Positions 26,203-37,396 of a stretch of DNA of 64,000 nucleotides are shown here, piece by piece. The notes beneath the pieces were generated by a model. That model was not told the origin of the DNA, ran no database searches, and worked only from the letters and a program-made list of their open reading frames with translations. Origin of the DNA: CAITUY01 sp964611575 (GTDB taxonomy: Bacteria; Verrucomicrobiota; Kiritimatiellia; CAIKKV01; CAITUY01); contig CAZTAJ010000001.1 in NCBI GenBank assembly GCA_964611575.1, forward strand, positions 51,018 to 115,017, given 5' to 3'. Within the stretch, counting starts at the first letter, position 1. Each line of letters opens with the position of its first letter. Both the position numbers and the translations under genes were made by a program.

Positions 26203-26289
26203 GCGGCACTCTCGTCGCTGGTTGCCATCGATCATCATCCGGGCACGCGTGCGGGCGGCGGCGCGAACAACGGCCCCCTTGGTTCTGAT

Positions 26290-27114
26290 TCAGGACGAGT
26301 GCGATGGCTTGACGCAACGGGTAACCCAGACATCCTGCTCGCCACCTGAGAACCCTCCCGGGTAGTGTTGCAGGATCTCGAAGTCCTTGAGAAGCGTCTT
26401 ATGCAACCATTGGGGCGGATGGAAAGAGAGATACATCTTCTTGCCCTCTTGGTAATGTTTCCTCTCAACGAAGCGGGCGGCATCGTAATCTCTCCGTTCT
26501 TCCGGTAGCAAGAACTTCGCAATACAGTCGCCATTGCTCCAGAGAAGCAGAATTCCGCCACGGCGCAGAATGCGCGCCAACTCACTCAACCAGGAAACGC
26601 ATGAGGGTTCCGATAAATGCGTGATTACTGAAACCGCGTAGACGAGATCAAACGAATCATCAGCAAATGCCAATGGGGGACAAAGATCATTCCGGACAAA
26701 GGTTACGCTTGGGATCGCGGCCTGGCACCATTGAACAGACTCAGGGTTGTAGTCGGTTCCCACAAGTTCAACCTGTCGCAGTTGGCCCGGCAGATGTCTG
26801 ATCACACGCCCAGGTCCGCATCCCCACTCAAGAATTCTGCTTCCAGGCATTCCTTTGCCGTATCGTCTAATCACCTCAAGGATATGGCCGGCTGTGGCTT
26901 CTCCGCCTTCCTTGTAGGTCCGCCAGTCCACATGTCCGTGGGCGTCGAAAGCCAGATGCTCCGGGGGCAGGGCAAAGGAGGGGTGCTCGAGTTGGAACCG
27001 GGCATTGCGTTTGCGGGAGCTCCACCGTTTCAGGGCAAACCGAATCCTTTCAACAGGATTCAGCAGATGCAACCGTCGCACGAAGTATTGTGCTCGCTGC
27101 AGTCTAGGGTTCAT
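26290..27114 (-). CDS. Class I SAM-dependent methyltransferase
   Basis: A 274-residue protein with a roughly 85-residue N-terminal extension followed by ILEWGCGPGRVIRHLPGQLR (SAM loop), LVGTDYNPESVQWC and FDLVYAVSVITHLSEPS. It is the first of three consecutive methyltransferase genes in the operon, after the flippase. The extension (RRLHLLNPVERIRFALKRW) resembles that of sugar O-methyltransferase-like proteins in EPS loci. Family is certain, substrate is not. Confidence 0.82.
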   Translation of the reverse strand: MNPRLQRAQYFVRRLHLLNPVERIRFALKRWSSRKRNARFQLEHPSFALPPEHLAFDAHGHVDWRTYKEGGEATAGHILEVIRRYGKGMPGSRILEWGCGPGRVIRHLPGQLRQVELVGTDYNPESVQWCQAAIPSVTFVRNDLCPPLAFADDSFDLVYAVSVITHLSEPSCVSWLSELARILRRGGILLLWSNGDCIAKFLLPEERRDYDAARFVERKHYQEGKKMYLSFHPPQWLHKTLLKDFEILQHYPGGFSGGEQDVWVTRCVKPSHSS

Positions 27115-27159
27115 GTGGCTTTCCGCCTTGGACCGACTGGGACTCGGGCCGCGTGTTAT

Positions 27160-28476
27160 TCATAAGTGGGTCAGGGGTTTGCTGCGCAGGACCACGGCGA
27201 CGAACACGAAGACCCAGGCGCCGTGGGCGACATAGGCCAGGAGGCGGGCGGAGGCAAGCCCGAAGGCGCCGTGCCCGGCCAGCATGACGGTCAACACAAT
27301 GAACACGACCGCCCAGCCCAGGCTCATAATCATTCCCGCCCAGACCCTCCCAAGAGCGGCGAGCGCGTACCCGATCGGTTGCATCAGGGCAACAAGCAGA
27401 GCCGTGCCCAACACCATGCAGAGGGTGGACCAACCTGAGACAAAGGCGTTGCCGTACAGTCCCATAATCCAACGACTCAGGACGCATCCGGCCACGGTCA
27501 GGGGCAGCACGATGAGCCCGCAGGCGGCGATGCTGTGTGTGAGTGCGGACCAGACCGCCTTCGCGCCGTTGTCGCGCCCGAAACGTTCGGCAAGGACCGG
27601 CAGCAGGGGGGTCGTGATCGCGCCTGGCAGAAACAGAACGGCCAGGTAGATTTGGTTGGCAGCGCTGAAAACCCCCATCTCGGCGAATCCCCCGACATGG
27701 CGAACCATAAGCGTGCTGCACAGCCACTGCGCCGGGCTCACCATCGCGCCTCCCAGGACTGAGGGCAGGCTGAAACGCCACAGCACACTGCGTTCGCGCC
27801 ACGCGGCCCGCCAGCCAGACAGCGGAACGCCGTGAAAACGGGTTGCGTTCACGATGGCCACCCGTTGGGCCGCCCACGTCGCCATCTGACCGGCCGTCAT
27901 GCCCCAAAGAGCGCCTGTGAGTCCGCCCATAAGGGCTCCGACCACCGTTCCCACGAACGCCGCGACGGCGCCGACGGCACTGGCTTTGGCCATGGGTTTG
28001 TAGGCTTCAAACCCAGCCAGGACTCCGGCCTGCGCGGTCGTGACGGCGATGAGCACCATAAAGAGGGCCGCCACCCGCAGCGCGGGTACCATGTTGGCTT
28101 CGCCGCCCATGAACGCGGCCATCAGTGGAGCCAGCCCTGCGAGCGTGGCCCCGGCCACGATGCTGCAGAGGTTGGTGGCAAGCAGGGTTAGGACAGCGAT
28201 TCGGCCCGCCTTGTCCGGCTGGTTGACGCGGTGTTCGGCCACGTACTTGGTCGCGGTCATCCCGATACCAAACCCCGCCAGCACGCCGAACAGTCCAACC
28301 GTGCTTTGTATGATGCCGAGTTGACCGAATTGCTGTTTGCCAATCAACCGCGCGAGGAAGATGAAGGCGACAAACTGGAGCCCGCGGGCGGCACAAGCGC
28401 CTGCAAGCGCCCATCCGGCATGGCCCGCCAGTCGTCTGCCGGTCGGCGAAACGATGAGGTCCGCCAGGGGGCGCAT
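27160..28476 (-). CDS. Wzx-like polysaccharide flippase (MOP superfamily)
   Basis: About 438 residues from the ATG at 28476; a longer form from 28548 would add 24 residues of low-complexity leader. The protein has about 12-14 hydrophobic helices, with FIFLARLIGKQQFGQLGIIQ near the first helices, a hallmark of PST/MATE-type repeat-unit exporters. It flips undecaprenyl-linked repeat units to the periplasm for the Wzy-like enzyme. It is the most upstream gene of the minus-strand operon, divergent from ftsH, so the promoter should lie in 28477-28784. Confidence 0.86.
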   Translation of the reverse strand: MRPLADLIVSPTGRRLAGHAGWALAGACAARGLQFVAFIFLARLIGKQQFGQLGIIQSTVGLFGVLAGFGIGMTATKYVAEHRVNQPDKAGRIAVLTLLATNLCSIVAGATLAGLAPLMAAFMGGEANMVPALRVAALFMVLIAVTTAQAGVLAGFEAYKPMAKASAVGAVAAFVGTVVGALMGGLTGALWGMTAGQMATWAAQRVAIVNATRFHGVPLSGWRAAWRERSVLWRFSLPSVLGGAMVSPAQWLCSTLMVRHVGGFAEMGVFSAANQIYLAVLFLPGAITTPLLPVLAERFGRDNGAKAVWSALTHSIAACGLIVLPLTVAGCVLSRWIMGLYGNAFVSGWSTLCMVLGTALLVALMQPIGYALAALGRVWAGMIMSLGWAVVFIVLTVMLAGHGAFGLASARLLAYVAHGAWVFVFVAVVLRSKPLTHL

Positions 28477-28784
28477 CAGCGGTGGTAGGGAGACTGCTCT
28501 CACTGGGGGAGGCGAAATGGGCAATTGCGGGGAACACTCCGTGCCCATGGATTATGCGCGCTGGCATGATCCACCGGCATGTGGCAATTCAGCGCAATTA
28601 TAGAGGCGCGAACGGGTGAAAGCAATGCGGGAAGCACGCATGCAACGCGCGGCCGGGCGGGGACCCCCGTTCGCAACCATCGGCAGGTTCGGCCATAATG
28701 TTTGCGGAATGCATGCTGTTTCCCTAGAATGCCGCCCTTAATCGATTGTGCCGGGCGCTGGTCCGGCCGGGATGAGAGGATCGC
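28477..28784. other. Divergent intergenic region between wzx-like gene and ftsH
   Basis: 308 bases without a convincing gene. It must hold promoters for both the minus-strand polysaccharide operon and ftsH. On the plus strand a TTGCGG at 28702-28707 and TAGAAT at 28725-28730, separated by 17 bases, form a possible sigma70-type promoter for ftsH. Nothing else is evident. Confidence 0.5.
28702..28730 (+). promoter_or_regulatory. Candidate sigma70-like promoter for ftsH
   Basis: A weak -35 (TTGCGG) and a good -10 (TAGAAT, five of six) with 17-base spacing lie 55 bases upstream of the ftsH ATG. This is supported only by the match and the position. Confidence 0.3.
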
Positions 28785-30802
<2,018 letters not shown>

Positions 30803-30803
<1 letters not shown>

Positions 30804-31693
30804 TGGGCGCCGGGTGCCCCATGGCTGCTGCCCCCCTTGTCTGGCGATGCCGGGACCGCGAGCTTGTGCTCGGCGGTGTGCCGCGCATCATGGGCATCCT
30901 GAACGTCACGCCGGACTCGTTCTCGGACGGCGGTCGGTACCGGATGACCGAGGACGCCGTGTGCCGCGGGTTGGAACTGGCATCCGAGGGCGCCTCCATC
31001 ATCGATGTGGGCGGCGAGTCGACGCGGCCCGGGGCGCTGCCGGTGGCCGTGGAGGAGGAGCTGGATCGGGTGATTCCCGTCATCGAGCAACTGGCGCAAG
31101 CGCTGGCGGCCGGGCCGGGCGAACCGCCGCTGATCTCGGTCGACACGCGCAAGGCGCCGGTCGCGGAACGGGCGCTGCAGGCTGGCGCGACGATCGTGAA
31201 CGACGTGACGGCCCTGGCGGGCGATCCCGCCATGGCTGGCGTGGTGGGCCGGGCCGGCGCGGGGGCGGTGCTGATGCACATGCGCGGCGAACCCGGCACC
31301 ATGCAGCAGAACCCGGTCTATGGCGATGTCGCGGCCGAGGTGGCTGCCTGGCTGGGGGAGCGCCTGGAGTCGCTGGCTGCGGCCGGATTGGATCCGACCA
31401 CCCTGGCGGTGGATCCCGGCATCGGTTTCGGCAAGACGATGGAACACAATCTGCAGTTGGTGGCGCGACTCGACCGGCTGGCGGCGCTGGGACGTCCCGT
31501 CGTGATCGGGTTGTCACGGAAGAGTTTTCTTGGCAAACTCACGGGCCGGGACATTAGCGGGCGGTTGGCCGGCAGCCTCGCGGGGCTGACGGTGGCGGTC
31601 TGGCGCGGGGCGCATGTGGTGCGGGTGCATGATGTGCGCGAGTCGGCGGATGCGGTCCGGGTGGCAACGGCGTTGCGAGAGTCGATGGCATGA
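30803..31693 (+). CDS. folP: Dihydropteroate synthase
   Basis: A 296-residue protein carrying both DHPS signatures, IMGILNVTPDSFSDGG and IIDVGGESTRPGA, plus NDVTAL, MHMRGEPGTMQ and a late GLSRKSFLGKL. It joins 4-aminobenzoate to dihydropterin pyrophosphate in folate synthesis. The ATG at 30803 overlaps the ftsH stop; an in-frame ATG at 30821 is an alternative that would lose six residues. The end overlaps cdaA by four bases. The ftsH-folP-cdaA-cdaR order implies one transcript. Confidence 0.96.
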
Positions 31694-32559
31694 ACGTGCT
31701 CAATTTCATCACTTGGCCGGGGGTCAGCGGCCTGCTGGAAATCCTTGTGCTCGCGTGCGGGTTCTACCTTCTCTTCACGTTCTTCCGCGAGTCGCGCAGC
31801 GTGCAGGTGTCCGTGGGCCTGGTGATCCTGCTGATCGTCCTGATCGGGGCGACGCGCCTGTTCCACGTGGACGCGCTCAATTGGCTGTTGAGGCGTTTTT
31901 CCGTCTACCTGGCCGTGGCCCTGCTGGTGATCTTTCAGCCCGAGATCCGGCGTGCGCTGACCGAACTGGGCAGCCAGCCGCTGTTCACGCCGCCGCCTGA
32001 GTCGCGCAACTTCGTCGATGGCATCGTCGAGGCGGTGTTGCTGCTGGCCGAACGGCGCATCGGCGCCCTGATCGCAATTGAGCGCACCATCTCAACCAAG
32101 GCCATCCAGGACACCGGCGTCAAACTCGATGCCCGCGTGCATGCCGAGCTGCTCGCCAGCCTGTTCTTTCCGCACACGCCCCTGCACGACGGCGGCGTGA
32201 TTGTCAGCGGTGGCCGGATCGTGGCGGCCGGCTGCCTGTTCCCGCTCTGCCAGCGACCCGAACTCAGCCGCGGGCTCGGCACGCGCCATCGCGCCGCCAT
32301 GGGCCTGACGGAGGAGACCGACGCCATCGCCGTGGTGGTGTCGGAGGAAACCGGCACCATTTCCGTCAGTTCCCGGGGTCGCCTGAGCCGGGATTTTGAC
32401 GAGGAGCGGCTGAGGCGTTTCCTGGGGGCGGTGCTCAATCGTGACCCGGCGGCCGGCAGCCGCTGGAGCCGGGCACGCCAGCATCTGGACCTGAGCCTGA
32501 AGGCGGCCGGGCGCGAGGGAGAGCCCGGGGCCGGGGAGGAGACGCCGCATGCGGGTTAA
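31690..32559 (+). CDS. cdaA: Diadenylate cyclase CdaA (c-di-AMP synthase)
   Basis: A 289-residue protein with three N-terminal membrane helices (about 10-85) and a DAC domain. The DAC motifs are visible as LHDGGVIVSGG near 166 (usual DGA replaced by DGG) and GTRHRAAMGL near 197. The enzyme condenses two ATP into cyclic di-AMP, a messenger for osmotic and cell-wall homeostasis. Its gene overlaps the YbbR/CdaR-type regulator gene downstream by 11 bases, the classical partner arrangement. The C-terminal 25 residues are a variable tail. Confidence 0.94.
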   Translation: MNVLNFITWPGVSGLLEILVLACGFYLLFTFFRESRSVQVSVGLVILLIVLIGATRLFHVDALNWLLRRFSVYLAVALLVIFQPEIRRALTELGSQPLFTPPPESRNFVDGIVEAVLLLAERRIGALIAIERTISTKAIQDTGVKLDARVHAELLASLFFPHTPLHDGGVIVSGGRIVAAGCLFPLCQRPELSRGLGTRHRAAMGLTEETDAIAVVVSEETGTISVSSRGRLSRDFDEERLRRFLGAVLNRDPAAGSRWSRARQHLDLSLKAAGREGEPGAGEETPHAG

Positions 32560-33490
32560 CGTCAAGCGCCTCCGCGCCCTGCTGCTGGACAACAAGCGGA
32601 TCAAGTTGCTGTCATTGCTGATGGCGGTGATCAGTTGGCATATGATCCGCGATGCCATCAGTCTCGAAGTCGTGATCCCTGATATTCGCCTTCAGATCCG
32701 GGCCCAGGAGGGAATGGCGGTCTTGAACCAGTCGGCCGCCACGGTGGACGTGACTTTCCGGGGGTCTCAGGAGGATGTCCAGCGCCTCGATCCGCGCCGG
32801 ATCCAGGCCGTGGTGGAATTGCCGGTCGCCGGGGCGGCGATGCCGAGCGAGATCGAGATCACGCCGGCCGTCATTCGCGGCGTGCGCGGGGCGCGCGCCG
32901 TCGCCATCCATCCGACGCGCATCCATGTGGCGCTTGACCGGCAGAACGAAAAACGCCTCCCGGTCAAAGCCCGCACGGTCGGGGTGCCCCTGTTTGGCGA
33001 GGTCGACAGCGTGACCTGCGAGCCGGGGTCGGTGGTGCTGCGCGGCCCCGCCGCCCGGCTGGGGATGACGGAATGCGTGTACACCCAACCGGTGGATGTG
33101 GACGGGCGGGTTGAATCATTCTCCCGGCGCGCGGTGCTCCAGGCGCCCGGCGACAACTGGGTCGCCGAGATGGAGCCCGCCGAGGTGCAGGTCAGGGTGG
33201 CGATCGTGATGCGGACGGGCGGCAAGGAGTGGAAGGCCATGCCGGTCAAGGCTGTGGTTGACCCGGGGCAGGCGGTAACGATAGATATTGAACCGTCAGC
33301 CGTGGATGTGGTCGTCACCGGCCGGTCCAACGTGCTGGCCCAGGCGGAAGCCAGCCATTTGCGCGTGTTCGCCGATTGCAGCGGGTTGACCGCGCCGGGA
33401 ACCTACACGCTGCCGGTGCGCGTCTATGCCGGTTCCGCCGAGGCGGTCGCCCGGCCGGATGCGGTGCGCGTGACGTTGAGTGTAAAGTAA
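32549..33490 (+). CDS. cdaR: YbbR-domain protein (CdaR-like)
   Basis: A 313-residue protein with one N-terminal membrane helix (RIKLLSLLMAVISWHMI) and an extracytoplasmic part made of about three YbbR repeats, recognisable by alternating segments such as VDVTFRGSQEDVQRLDP, HVALDRQNEKRLPV and VDVVVTGRSNVLAQ. In Firmicutes CdaR binds and modulates CdaA. The 11-base gene overlap with cdaA argues for the same partnership here. The glmM gene, which follows in Firmicutes, is replaced by a TPR gene. Confidence 0.88.
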   Translation: MRVNVKRLRALLLDNKRIKLLSLLMAVISWHMIRDAISLEVVIPDIRLQIRAQEGMAVLNQSAATVDVTFRGSQEDVQRLDPRRIQAVVELPVAGAAMPSEIEITPAVIRGVRGARAVAIHPTRIHVALDRQNEKRLPVKARTVGVPLFGEVDSVTCEPGSVVLRGPAARLGMTECVYTQPVDVDGRVESFSRRAVLQAPGDNWVAEMEPAEVQVRVAIVMRTGGKEWKAMPVKAVVDPGQAVTIDIEPSAVDVVVTGRSNVLAQAEASHLRVFADCSGLTAPGTYTLPVRVYAGSAEAVARPDAVRVTLSVK

Positions 33491-33501
33491 GCGAGGAAAC
33501 C

Positions 33502-34146
33502 ATGAAACGGTTGTGCGTCGGGACGATAATGGTGTGGATGACAGGAGCGGGTCTGGCGCTGGCGCAGGAGACGTCCGCTCCGCCGGCCCAGGCGACTGCG
33601 GCGGGGACGGCCCGCCTGTCGGGCGAAGCCGCCGACCTGATCTCGGGCGGCCGGCAGAGCCTGCAGGAGGAGAAGTGGACCGGGGCGGTGGCGCTGTTCG
33701 AGAAGGCGCTGACCCTCGACGCCGCCAATCAGGAGGCGATGTTCGGCCTCAGCGCCGCGTACATCCAGATGGAAAAACTGGACGAGGCGCTGCCGCTGCT
33801 CGTGGCGCTCAACCGCCTCCTTCCGTCGAACCCGATGGTGAAGAACAACCTCGCCTGGGTCTATCTCAAGTCGAAGGATCCGGCGGTCAAGAGCCCGCAG
33901 AAGGCCGTTAAACTGGCCCGGGACGCCGTGCTGGATGTCCCGTCCGATTATTCGATCTGGAATACCCTGGGCGAGGCCTACTACGCCACCGGCCAGTTCG
34001 ACCGCGCCCTGCGGGCGGCCCAGAGCGCCGTCAGGCTCAGTACGCTGGCCGGCGCGACGAACAACGCGGCCAGCAGGGATCTGCTCGTGCGGTGCCGCAA
34101 GGCGGCCGGCGCGAGCGCGTTGGACGAGAAGGGCGACACCCCGTAG
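33502..34146 (+). CDS. Secreted TPR-repeat protein
   Basis: A 214-residue protein. The ATG at 33502 has a GAGGAAAC upstream and gives a signal peptide (MKRLCVGTIMVWMTGAGLAL, cleavage after LAQ). Three or so TPR units follow (WTGAVALFEKALTLDAANQE, then EALPLLVALNRLLPSNPM, then SIWNTLGEAYYATGQFDRAL). It is an exported scaffold of unknown partners, sitting between the c-di-AMP module and ftsK. Confidence 0.78.
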   Translation: MKRLCVGTIMVWMTGAGLALAQETSAPPAQATAAGTARLSGEAADLISGGRQSLQEEKWTGAVALFEKALTLDAANQEAMFGLSAAYIQMEKLDEALPLLVALNRLLPSNPMVKNNLAWVYLKSKDPAVKSPQKAVKLARDAVLDVPSDYSIWNTLGEAYYATGQFDRALRAAQSAVRLSTLAGATNNAASRDLLVRCRKAAGASALDEKGDTP

Positions 34147-34169
34147 GACGCGAATCGCGGCACAACGGC

Positions 34170-36683
34170 ATGGCTTCCACCCCTTCCAGCATGAGTACCG
34201 GCAAGCGCGAGGCGTTGAGCATCGTGCTGCTCGGCGTGTGCGCGATCCTCTTCCTGAGTGTCGTGTCGTACGATTGGCGCGACATCGGCCTCCTGCAGTG
34301 GCCGCCCAACAGCCCGCCCTCCAACTTCATCGGGCCGGTCGGCGCCTGGGTGTCGTTCGTGCTGTTCATGGCGCTGGGCGTCGGCGCCTACCTGGTGCCG
34401 CTGTGGTTTCTGGGCTTCGGCATCGTGCTGATCTTCCGCGGCGTGGAGCACGTGCGTGCCAGACTCGTGTGGGCCGTGCTGTTCATGGTGTCGCTGGCCT
34501 GCCTGGTCGACACGCGGGCCGAGTGGTTCCGCGCGCTCCTGAAGGCGCTCAATATCGACGCCCCCGGCGGCATCCCCGCGCAACTGGTCATGCATGCGTT
34601 GTCGGTCCATCTGCTGGGCGGGCTGGGCGCCGGTATCCTGATGCTGTCCCTGATGCTGGCCTCGGCCGTCCTGTTCTTCGGCTGGGACGCCATCCGGCGG
34701 GAGTGCGCCCGCCTGGCGGCCCTGGCGGCCGCGGCGCGCGAGCGGTGGAGCGGCACAGCCCCCGAAGCGACGGAGACCGTCAAACGCAAACCGGCCATCC
34801 AGGAGTGGAAGCGCGAACGCATCGAACGCGTGGCCGCCCGCGCCGAGCAGGAAGAGCAGGCGCCGAAACAGAAGGAGTTCGTCGTGGTGGCGGAGGGCGA
34901 TGAGCCGGCCGGGGAGCCCTTGCCGAAGACGGCCACCCGCGCGACCCTGACCGCCAAGCCGCCGCCGAAGACGCCCGAGGAGACGCCCGAGGCGCCCGTC
35001 AAACCCGCGAAGCCGGCGACCGTCGCGCCCCGTCCGGCCGCGGCGAAAGCCGAGCCCGCCCCGCCGCCCGGGCCGGTGTCGCTGCCGGCACAGGGCGACT
35101 ACGTGCTGCCGCCCACCTCGATTCTCGGCGCCGTCCCGCCGGCCAGTGAACGGGCGCTGCGCGGCGACACCGACACCACCGGCCGCATCATCGTGCAGAC
35201 GCTGACCGAATTCGGCATCGACACCCAGTTGAAGAGTTTCGAGAGCGGCCCCGTGGTGACGCGCTACGAACTCGTGCCGGCGGCCGGCGTGAAAGTCGAA
35301 CGGATCGCCAACCTCAGCAACAACTTGGCCCTGTCGCTCAAGGCCACCAGCGTGAGAGTGCAGGCGCCGATTCCCGGCAAGGGCACCGTCGGCGTCGAGG
35401 TCCCGAATATCAGCACCAGCGCCGTCTACCTGCGGGAAATCGTCGAGGGCCCCGTCTGGCAGCCCTCCAAGTACGAGGTGCCCATTGTCATCGGCAAGGA
35501 CGTGGGCGGCAACGACCTGGTGGCCGATCTCGCCACCATGCCGCACCTGCTGATCGCCGGCGCGACGGGGTCCGGCAAGACGGTGTGCATGAATACGATC
35601 CTGGCCGGCCTGCTCATGTCGCGCACGCCGGCCCAGTTGCAGTTGATGCTGATCGACCCCAAGATCGTGGAGTTCTCCGTCTACAACAACCTGCCGCACC
35701 TGCTCGGCTCGCGCACCGAAGTCATCACCGATCCCAAGCGTGTGGTCGGCGGGCTGCGCTGGGCCATCACCGAGATGGAGTCACGCTACAAAATGATGGC
35801 CAAGGCCGGTGTGCGGAACATCAAGAGTTTCAACCAGCGGCCGATCGAGAAACAGCCGGATCTGTTCGGGGCGGGCGGCGACGAACCCGCCGGCCGCCTG
35901 CCGGAGCGGCTGCCCTACATCGTGATCGTGGTCGACGAACTGGCCGACCTGATGCTGACGGCCGGCGCCGAGATCGAGAGCTACATTGCGCGGCTCGCGC
36001 AGTTGTCGCGCGCGGTCGGCATCCACATGATCATCGCCACCCAGCGGCCGTCGGTCAATGTCATCACCGGCACGATCAAGGCCAACTTTCCCGCCCGGAT
36101 CGCCTTCCAGGTGGCGCAGAAGAACGACAGCCGCATCATCCTGGACGCCAACGGGGCGGACAAGCTGCTCGGGCGCGGCGACATGCTCTTCCTGCCGCCC
36201 GGCAGCAGCAAACTGATCCGCGCCCAGGGCGCCCTGACGACCGACGAGGATATCCGGAAGATCGTGGAGTTCATCAAGCGCCAGGTGCCGCATCCGCCCG
36301 CGCCGGCGGAGCCGGCGGCCGGCGCGCCGAAGCCGGGTGCCGCGACGGCGACCCGGGCCGCCCCGGCTCCGGCCGCCCCCCCGGCGGCGGCCGGGCAGCC
36401 CAGTTTTGACCAGATGCTGGTCAACGGCGGCGGGGGGGACGATAGCGACGAAGAGTTGATCGAGATGTCCATCCAGATCATCCGCGAGACGCACCGCGCC
36501 TCGACCTCCTCGCTCCAGCGCCGGCTGCGCATCGGCTACACCCGTGCCGCCCGCGTCATGGATGTGCTTGAGGAGCGCGGCATCGTCGGGCCGGCGCGCG
36601 GGTCCGATCCCCGCGAAATCCTGATCGACCTGGATGGCGAACTCCCGGCGGCCGCCGCGGAGGGAGAGGACGGGCAGACATGA
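34170..36683 (+). CDS. ftsK: DNA translocase FtsK/SpoIIIE
   Basis: An 837-residue protein from the ATG at 34170 (MASTPSSMSTGKREALS); an ATG at 34191 is also possible. It has four N-terminal membrane helices (about 15-170), a Pro/Ala/Glu-rich linker (about 190-330), the alpha-beta motor with Walker A GATGSGKT near 464 and Walker B VVDELADLM near 590, and a winged-helix gamma domain at the end (QRRLRIGYTRAARVMDVLEE), which reads chromosomal orienting sequences. It pumps DNA at the division septum to resolve the terminus. The stop overlaps the next start (ATGA). Confidence 0.95.
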   Translation: MASTPSSMSTGKREALSIVLLGVCAILFLSVVSYDWRDIGLLQWPPNSPPSNFIGPVGAWVSFVLFMALGVGAYLVPLWFLGFGIVLIFRGVEHVRARLVWAVLFMVSLACLVDTRAEWFRALLKALNIDAPGGIPAQLVMHALSVHLLGGLGAGILMLSLMLASAVLFFGWDAIRRECARLAALAAAARERWSGTAPEATETVKRKPAIQEWKRERIERVAARAEQEEQAPKQKEFVVVAEGDEPAGEPLPKTATRATLTAKPPPKTPEETPEAPVKPAKPATVAPRPAAAKAEPAPPPGPVSLPAQGDYVLPPTSILGAVPPASERALRGDTDTTGRIIVQTLTEFGIDTQLKSFESGPVVTRYELVPAAGVKVERIANLSNNLALSLKATSVRVQAPIPGKGTVGVEVPNISTSAVYLREIVEGPVWQPSKYEVPIVIGKDVGGNDLVADLATMPHLLIAGATGSGKTVCMNTILAGLLMSRTPAQLQLMLIDPKIVEFSVYNNLPHLLGSRTEVITDPKRVVGGLRWAITEMESRYKMMAKAGVRNIKSFNQRPIEKQPDLFGAGGDEPAGRLPERLPYIVIVVDELADLMLTAGAEIESYIARLAQLSRAVGIHMIIATQRPSVNVITGTIKANFPARIAFQVAQKNDSRIILDANGADKLLGRGDMLFLPPGSSKLIRAQGALTTDEDIRKIVEFIKRQVPHPPAPAEPAAGAPKPGAATATRAAPAPAAPPAAAGQPSFDQMLVNGGGGDDSDEELIEMSIQIIRETHRASTSSLQRRLRIGYTRAARVMDVLEERGIVGPARGSDPREILIDLDGELPAAAAEGEDGQT

Positions 36684-37387
36684 ACGAACTGTTTACACTG
36701 GGCGACACCCTGCGCATGGCGCGCGAGAACCTGAAGATGAGCCAGGGCGATGTGGCCGAGGCGACGCGCATGAAGGTCCACATGGTCGATGCCATCGAGC
36801 GCAACGATTTCAGCCGGATCGATGTGCCGTTGTACGGCAAGGGCTTCATCAAGCTCTATGCCGAATGCGTGGGGCTGGAGCCGGAGCCGCTGGTCCGGGA
36901 GTACCTCGCCCGCTATGCGCGCGCCGCGCGCCCGTCTTTGAAATCCGAGCATCCGGCCCCGCGCGCGCCGGCGGCGGAGCCCTTGCCGGCGATGCCGTCC
37001 GCCAAGCTTGCGGGCAAGCGGCGTCAGGTGGACTGGGGCGGCCTGGCGGAGGAGGCGGCGCACCGGCTGCGCGAGCAGGCGGCGCGCTGGACCGTGGCCT
37101 GGGTGCGCTGGCGCGCGGCACGGCGCAGCGCGCCGGGCATCCGTCGGGTGCGGCCGTACCGGGGGAGTGCCCCCGCGTTCACCCTGCCGGCCGGCCTCGG
37201 CCGCTATGCCGCCGCCGCGGCCGCCCTCGCGGCGCTGGTGCTGCTGGTCGCCGGCGTCGTTCGCCTGATGCACCGCGACCGGCCGCCCGCCGCGACCGTG
37301 GCCGTCGTTGCCCCGGCCAGAGGGCCGGCCCCACTGCGACTGGCCGAGGAACCGCCGGCTGCCTATTTGAAGATCCGCTCGCCGTAA
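36680..37387 (+). CDS. RodZ-like helix-turn-helix membrane protein
   Basis: A 235-residue protein. The N-terminal HTH_25-type domain (TLGDTLRMARENLKMSQGDV ... YGKGFIKLYAECVGL) is that of RodZ, where it binds MreB. A basic linker leads to one membrane helix at about 173-195 and a short 40-residue outer tail. The beta domain of full RodZ is missing. It is probably a cytoskeleton-linked shape or division factor. It is coupled to ftsK by a four-base overlap. A DNA-binding regulator is the alternative. Confidence 0.72.
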   Translation: MNELFTLGDTLRMARENLKMSQGDVAEATRMKVHMVDAIERNDFSRIDVPLYGKGFIKLYAECVGLEPEPLVREYLARYARAARPSLKSEHPAPRAPAAEPLPAMPSAKLAGKRRQVDWGGLAEEAAHRLREQAARWTVAWVRWRAARRSAPGIRRVRPYRGSAPAFTLPAGLGRYAAAAAALAALVLLVAGVVRLMHRDRPPAATVAVVAPARGPAPLRLAEEPPAAYLKIRSP

Positions 37388-37396
37388 CGGTGCCCC

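Noticed and set aside
36680..37387. Transcription factor
   Set aside because: The helix-turn-helix is of the RodZ type, followed by a membrane helix and coupled to ftsK, so a cytoskeletal role is preferred.
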